A stretch of 42,261 nt of DNA, from assembly GCF_004349245.1 (NCBI RefSeq), contig NZ_SMLC01000052.1:1-42261 (forward strand). Reading direction: 5' to 3'. A program made the translations under genes and the position numbers. This document shows, in pieces, positions 39,232 through 42,261 of the stretch. The DNA comes from Actinomadura sp. 6K520. Lineage in GTDB: Bacteria; Actinomycetota; Actinomycetes; Streptosporangiales; Streptosporangiaceae. The notes below the pieces were generated by a model. It was given only the letters and a program-made list of their open reading frames with translations, did not search any database and was not told the DNA's origin. How positions within the stretch are numbered: the stretch's first letter is position 1; every line of letters starts with the position of its first letter.

Positions 39232-39792
39232 TCAGGAAATAGCGCGGTCCGCCAGGAAGATATCGAGCGTCCGGTCGGCGCCGGGTGCCTCGCCCTCGTC
39301 CGGGGACGGGACGAGGTAGCCGCCGACCCACGCCCGCAGCATCAGCAGCGCGCGGAGCCGGGCCTCGCCGGGGGCGAAGCCCAGCTCGTCCAGGCACGCG
39401 GTGATGTGGCCCAGCAGCGCCCGGTCGGCGTGCCGTACCGCCTCCTCCGCGTCCGGGGCGTGCTGGGCCCACAGCCGCATCGCCCAGTCGACCGGCGCGA
39501 CCTCGCGGCCGAGCGCCTGGATGCGCCGGAGCCGTTCCCGCGGGTCGGGCGTGCTGCCCAGTGCGAGGGCGAGGACCTCGTCGGTGCGCTCGTGCGCCCA
39601 GCGGTCCAGCAGCGCCCGCATCAGCTCCGACCGGTCCTTGAAGTGCCAGTAGAAGCTGCCCTTGGTGACGCCGAGCCGCGCGGCCAGCGCGTTGATCCCG
39701 ACCCCGCGCTCGCCGGCCCGCGCCAGCTCCTGGTAGGCCGCCTCGATCCAGTCCCGCCGGGCCACGCGCGCCCGGCTCGTCGTCCCGCCCAC
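39232..39792 (-). CDS. TetR-family transcriptional regulator
   Basis: 186 aa. The N-terminal helix-turn-helix reads WIEAAYQELARAGERGVGIN, then ALAARLGVTKGSFYWHFKDR and SELMRALLDRW. The C-terminal ligand domain is helical. GTG 39792 follows GGAGAG, 10 bases after the stop of the acyl-CoA dehydrogenase-like gene, so both share an mRNA. It lies directly before the ALDH gene, whose start region carries a palindromic site. The natural ligand is probably a pathway substrate or CoA ester. Confidence 0.9.
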   Translation of the reverse strand: MGGTTSRARVARRDWIEAAYQELARAGERGVGINALAARLGVTKGSFYWHFKDRSELMRALLDRWAHERTDEVLALALGSTPDPRERLRRIQALGREVAPVDWAMRLWAQHAPDAEEAVRHADRALLGHITACLDELGFAPGEARLRALLMLRAWVGGYLVPSPDEGEAPGADRTLDIFLADRAIS

Positions 39793-39802
39793 CGCTCTCC
39801 GT

Positions 39803-40969
39803 TCAGACCAGGGTCATGGGATCGGGGTCCATTCCCAGCGCGGTCCTGCCGTACAGGGCGTACGTGGCGTCGGCGTCGAAGACCACGTGCGCCGAGATCG
39901 TGTTCACGTCGCGTTGCGCGCGCTGGAAAGGGGAGTCCGTGAACTGGACGCTCGCCCCGCCGAACGCGCACAGCTCGTTCACGATCGTACGGGCGACGCC
40001 CGCCACGTGCGCCGCCACCAGCCGGGACCGGGCGCGATCGGCGATCCCATAGCCGCCGCCCGACTCGTAGGTCTCCGTCAGGTGGCGCACCGCGTCCTCC
40101 AGCAGGAGGCGCGCGGCGGCCAGGTCCGCGGTGGCCTTCGCCAGCCGGATCTGGCCGCTCATCAGGTCGCGCTGCTTCACGCCGGTGTAGGCCATCACCC
40201 GTCCCTGCATCCGCTCCGCGTAGCGGGCGAGCACGCCCTCGGCCACCCCCAGCACGGGCGCCGCCCCGGTGAGCGCGAACACCGGGACGAGCGGGACGCG
40301 GTAGAGCGCGCCGTCATGGACCTGCGAACCGGGGGACCTGCCCTCGGTGAGGTCGGCCAGCGGCACCGACCGGTGCGACGGCACGAACCGGTCCTTGATC
40401 TCGATGTCGTTGCTGCCGGTGCCGCGCATCCCGCTCGTGTGCCACACGTCGTGGACCTCGGCGTCCTCGCGCGGCAGCAGGAACAGCCGCGGCTCGATCG
40501 AGTCGGCCACGGTGACCAGCGCCATGACCATCACGTGGTCGGCGTGCATGACCCCGCTGCCCCACGACCAGCGCCCGGTGACGCGGTGCCCGCCGCCGAC
40601 GGCCTCGGCCGTCCCGTTCGGCGCGAGGGTGCAGGGCACCAGCGCGTACGGCCGGTCCGCCCAGACCTCCCGCTGCGCCTCCTCCGGCAGCAGGGCGATC
40701 ATCCAGTTGTGCAGCGTGTAGATGACGCTCAGCCAGCCCGCCGAGGCGTCGCCCGCGCCGATCTCCCGGCACGCCGCCACCATGGCGCCGAACCCCTGCT
40801 CGCCCCCGCCGAACCGCTCCGGCACGAGCATCTGGAACAGCCCGGTCCCGGCCAGGTCGGCGACGGTCTCGTCGGACAGCCGCCGCGCCTCCTCGGCCGC
40901 GCGGGCCCGCTCGCCCAGTACCGGCGCCAGCTCCCGCACCCGCCGCACGATCTCCTCGCCATACTCCAT
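39803..40969 (-). CDS. Acyl-CoA dehydrogenase-fold flavoenzyme (HsaA/HpaB-like monooxygenase or dehydrogenase)
   Basis: 388 aa from ATG 40969; the longer frame to 41137 covers the promoter. GGGEQGFGAMVAACREIGAG, then ASAGWLSVIYTLHNWM and WSWGSGVMHADHVMV, and HTSGMRGTGSNDIEIKDRFV belong to the acyl-CoA dehydrogenase fold, and the last part to its type 2 C-terminal domain. That pattern is typical of two-component FADH2-dependent hydroxylases such as HsaA, but no flavin reductase gene is adjacent. The catalytic Glu of true acyl-CoA dehydrogenases is not evident. First gene of the cluster, with its own operator. Confidence 0.82.
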   Translation of the reverse strand: MEYGEEIVRRVRELAPVLGERARAAEEARRLSDETVADLAGTGLFQMLVPERFGGGEQGFGAMVAACREIGAGDASAGWLSVIYTLHNWMIALLPEEAQREVWADRPYALVPCTLAPNGTAEAVGGGHRVTGRWSWGSGVMHADHVMVMALVTVADSIEPRLFLLPREDAEVHDVWHTSGMRGTGSNDIEIKDRFVPSHRSVPLADLTEGRSPGSQVHDGALYRVPLVPVFALTGAAPVLGVAEGVLARYAERMQGRVMAYTGVKQRDLMSGQIRLAKATADLAAARLLLEDAVRHLTETYESGGGYGIADRARSRLVAAHVAGVARTIVNELCAFGGASVQFTDSPFQRAQRDVNTISAHVVFDADATYALYGRTALGMDPDPMTLV

Positions 40970-40978
40970 AGTACGGAA

Positions 40979-40996
40979 ACCATACTCGTAAGTATG
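40979..40996 (-). promoter_or_regulatory. Operator/promoter of the acyl-CoA dehydrogenase-like gene
   Basis: CATACTCGTAAGTATG (40981-40996) is an inverted repeat with 6-bp arms. On the minus strand the right part overlaps a -10-like TATGGT (40984-40979), 9 bases before the ATG. A related TACTCCATAGTA lies over the start codon (40962-40973). The motif differs from the ALDH-site palindrome, so a second regulator or a degenerate site is possible. Confidence 0.5.
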
Positions 40997-41108
40997 TGCT
41001 GACGAAAGACCTCGAAAGATCTTCGGCATGGAAAGGGCGCCCCCGTGCGGGCATCCCGATATGCCAGGCTTGTGGGGCCGAGGTCCCGTCCCCGAGGAGA
41101 ACGCCTCC

Positions 41109-42261
41109 GTGTCGCAGCCTGACCTGCCCGTACACATCGGCCCCTACCGGGTCGTGGACCGTATCGGCGAGGGCGGCATGGGCACGGTGTTCGCCGGGCT
41201 GGACGACCGCGGCGGCAAGGTCGCCATCAAGGTGATCAGGCGCGAGTTCGCCGCCGACCGGCGGTACCGGGCGCGGTTCGAGGCCGAGGTGTCGGCGGCG
41301 CAGCGGGTCCGGCCGTTCTGCACGGCGCCGGTCCTGGACGCCGACCCCGCCGCGGACCCGCCCTACCTCGTGACCGAGTTCGTCAACGGGCCGAGCCTCA
41401 GGGCCGCCGTCGGCAAGGACGGCCCGCTGCGCGGCGCCGACCTGGAGGCCGTCGCGGTGGGGATCGCCACCGCACTGACCGCGATCCACGACGCCGGCGT
41501 CGTCCACCGCGACCTGAAACCCGCCAACGTGCTGCTGTCGACGTTCGGGCCGCGCGTCATCGACTTCGGCATCGCCCGGTCCCTGGACGGCACGCGGCTC
41601 ACCGCGACCGGCGGCATCGTCGGCTCGCCCGCGTTCATGGCGCCCGAGCAGCTCGACGGGCGGGGCGCCGGCCCGGCGTCCGACGTGTTCGCCTGGGGCG
41701 CGACCGTGGCGTTCGCCGCGACCGGCAGGCCGTGCTTCGGCGGCGACTCGCTCCCGGCGGTCATCCACCAGATCGTCAGCGGGGAGCCGGACCTGTCCGG
41801 GCTGGACGGCTCGCTCCTCGCCGCGGTCCGCACGGCCCTGGCCAAGGACCCCGCGCACCGTCCGTCCGCCCAGACCCTGCTGGACCGGCTCATCTCCAGC
41901 GACGTCCGCCGGCCCGCACCGGCGCGGGGCACCGCGCCCGCGCGGCCCCGGCCCGGCACCCCCGCGCCCGCGCTGGCCGAGGGGGAGGCGGAGGCGCTGG
42001 TCGAGCGGCAGTACCGGCAGGCCGCCCAGGCCGGCGACCCGGCCGCCATGCGCAACCTCGCGACGCTGCTGAGCGGGCAGGGCCGCACGGCCGAGGCGGA
42101 GACCTGGAACAGGTACGCCGACGCGGTCGCCAGCCGTCCCGCCGCCTACCGGCGCCCGCCCGCCCACAGCGCCGGTCACGGCGCCGCCCACGGCGCCGCC
42201 CACGGCGCCGCCTCCGACCCGGCCAACCACGCGACCCACGGCGCCTACCCCGTCCCCGCGC
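41109..42261 (+). CDS. Eukaryote-type Ser/Thr protein kinase (3' end outside window)
   Basis: The frame is open from GTG 41109 to the window end (384 codons). GAGGAG lies 9 bases before the GTG. The kinase domain is complete: G-rich loop IGEGGMGTVF, K41 in VAIKVI, HRDLKPAN (H133-D135), DFG at 152 and APEQLDG. After a Pro-rich linker there is one Sel1-like repeat (QAGDPAAMRNLATLLSGQGR, TAEAETW) and a His/Gly/Ala-rich repeat. No transmembrane helix is seen before the edge. Substrate unknown. Divergent from the catabolic cluster by 139 bases. Confidence 0.9.
   Translation, partial: MSQPDLPVHIGPYRVVDRIGEGGMGTVFAGLDDRGGKVAIKVIRREFAADRRYRARFEAEVSAAQRVRPFCTAPVLDADPAADPPYLVTEFVNGPSLRAAVGKDGPLRGADLEAVAVGIATALTAIHDAGVVHRDLKPANVLLSTFGPRVIDFGIARSLDGTRLTATGGIVGSPAFMAPEQLDGRGAGPASDVFAWGATVAFAATGRPCFGGDSLPAVIHQIVSGEPDLSGLDGSLLAAVRTALAKDPAHRPSAQTLLDRLISSDVRRPAPARGTAPARPRPGTPAPALAEGEAEALVERQYRQAAQAGDPAAMRNLATLLSGQGRTAEAETWNRYADAVASRPAAYRRPPAHSAGHGAAHGAAHGAASDPANHATHGAYPVPA
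42177..42212 (+). repeat. Three tandem 12-bp repeats in the kinase tail
   Basis: CACGGCGCCGCC occurs three times in a row at 42177, 42189 and 42201, each encoding HGAA. The in-frame repeat can vary in copy number without breaking the gene. Confidence 0.7.

Noticed and set aside
1..42261. CRISPR array, prophage or secondary-metabolite cluster
   Set aside because: No regular spaced repeats, cas, phage or PKS/NRPS genes were seen.

Overview
The window is very GC-rich with strongly G/C-biased third codon positions, many GTG starts and several leaderless-type promoters, so it reads as an actinomycete chromosome. EspR-like and MHYT proteins, eukaryote-type kinases, an F420-pathway gene and the NdgR-leuCD-hup-plsC-gpsA-ddl block suggest a Streptosporangiales/Thermomonosporaceae-like organism (inference). 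No integrase, transposase, phage gene or CRISPR array was seen.

Layout. 1-2.2 kb: tail of a membrane protein with a CBM2-like domain, a fumarylacetoacetate hydrolase-family gene and a DUF2461 gene. 2.2-2.9 kb: tRNA-Gln(CTG), tRNA-Glu(CTC), a 271-bp spacer with a repeat-like palindrome, an identical second tRNA-Glu and an intrinsic terminator. 2.9-24.8 kb: an accessory-looking block. It holds a SAM methyltransferase; a LacI regulator with a complete YtfQRT-YjfF-type (galactofuranose-like) sugar ABC importer and three look-alike operators; a YcxB-like protein; an unknown conserved protein with a decayed partial copy nearby; a VOC protein; an Rpn-like PD-(D/E)XK protein; a DUF6416/barstar-like protein; an ArsR-MMPL efflux operon; an EspR-like regulator; an MHYT sensor; SAM hydrolase plus Nudix; and LysR, RidA, MerR and GH3 beta-glucosidase genes. 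24.8-32.8 kb: a conserved core of ndgR, leuC, leuD, a small ORF, hup, a CSD-like gene, fbiD, plsC, gpsA and ddl. 32.9-41 kb: a beta-propeller lipoprotein, a strikingly short acetamidase/formamidase homologue, and an oxidative catabolic cluster (CMD, HIBADH-like, SDR, ALDH, TetR, acyl-CoA dehydrogenase-like) with two different palindromic operators. 41.1 kb to the end: a Ser/Thr kinase cut by the window edge.

How it works together. The ytf-like operon imports a sugar under LacI control. The leuCD pair serves leucine synthesis under NdgR. hup, fbiD, plsC, gpsA and ddl supply nucleoid protein, F420 precursor, phospholipid and peptidoglycan precursors. The ArsR-MMPL pair looks like a self-regulated efflux unit. 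The 35.6-41 kb cluster looks like a hydroxylation/dehydrogenation pathway for an unidentified substrate. The block order FAH / tRNA-Gln-Glu / ndgR-leuCD-hup / fbiD / gpsA-ddl resembles, from memory, the Mycobacterium tuberculosis region Rv2993c to Rv2981c, with about 22 kb of extra genes between the tRNAs and ndgR here.
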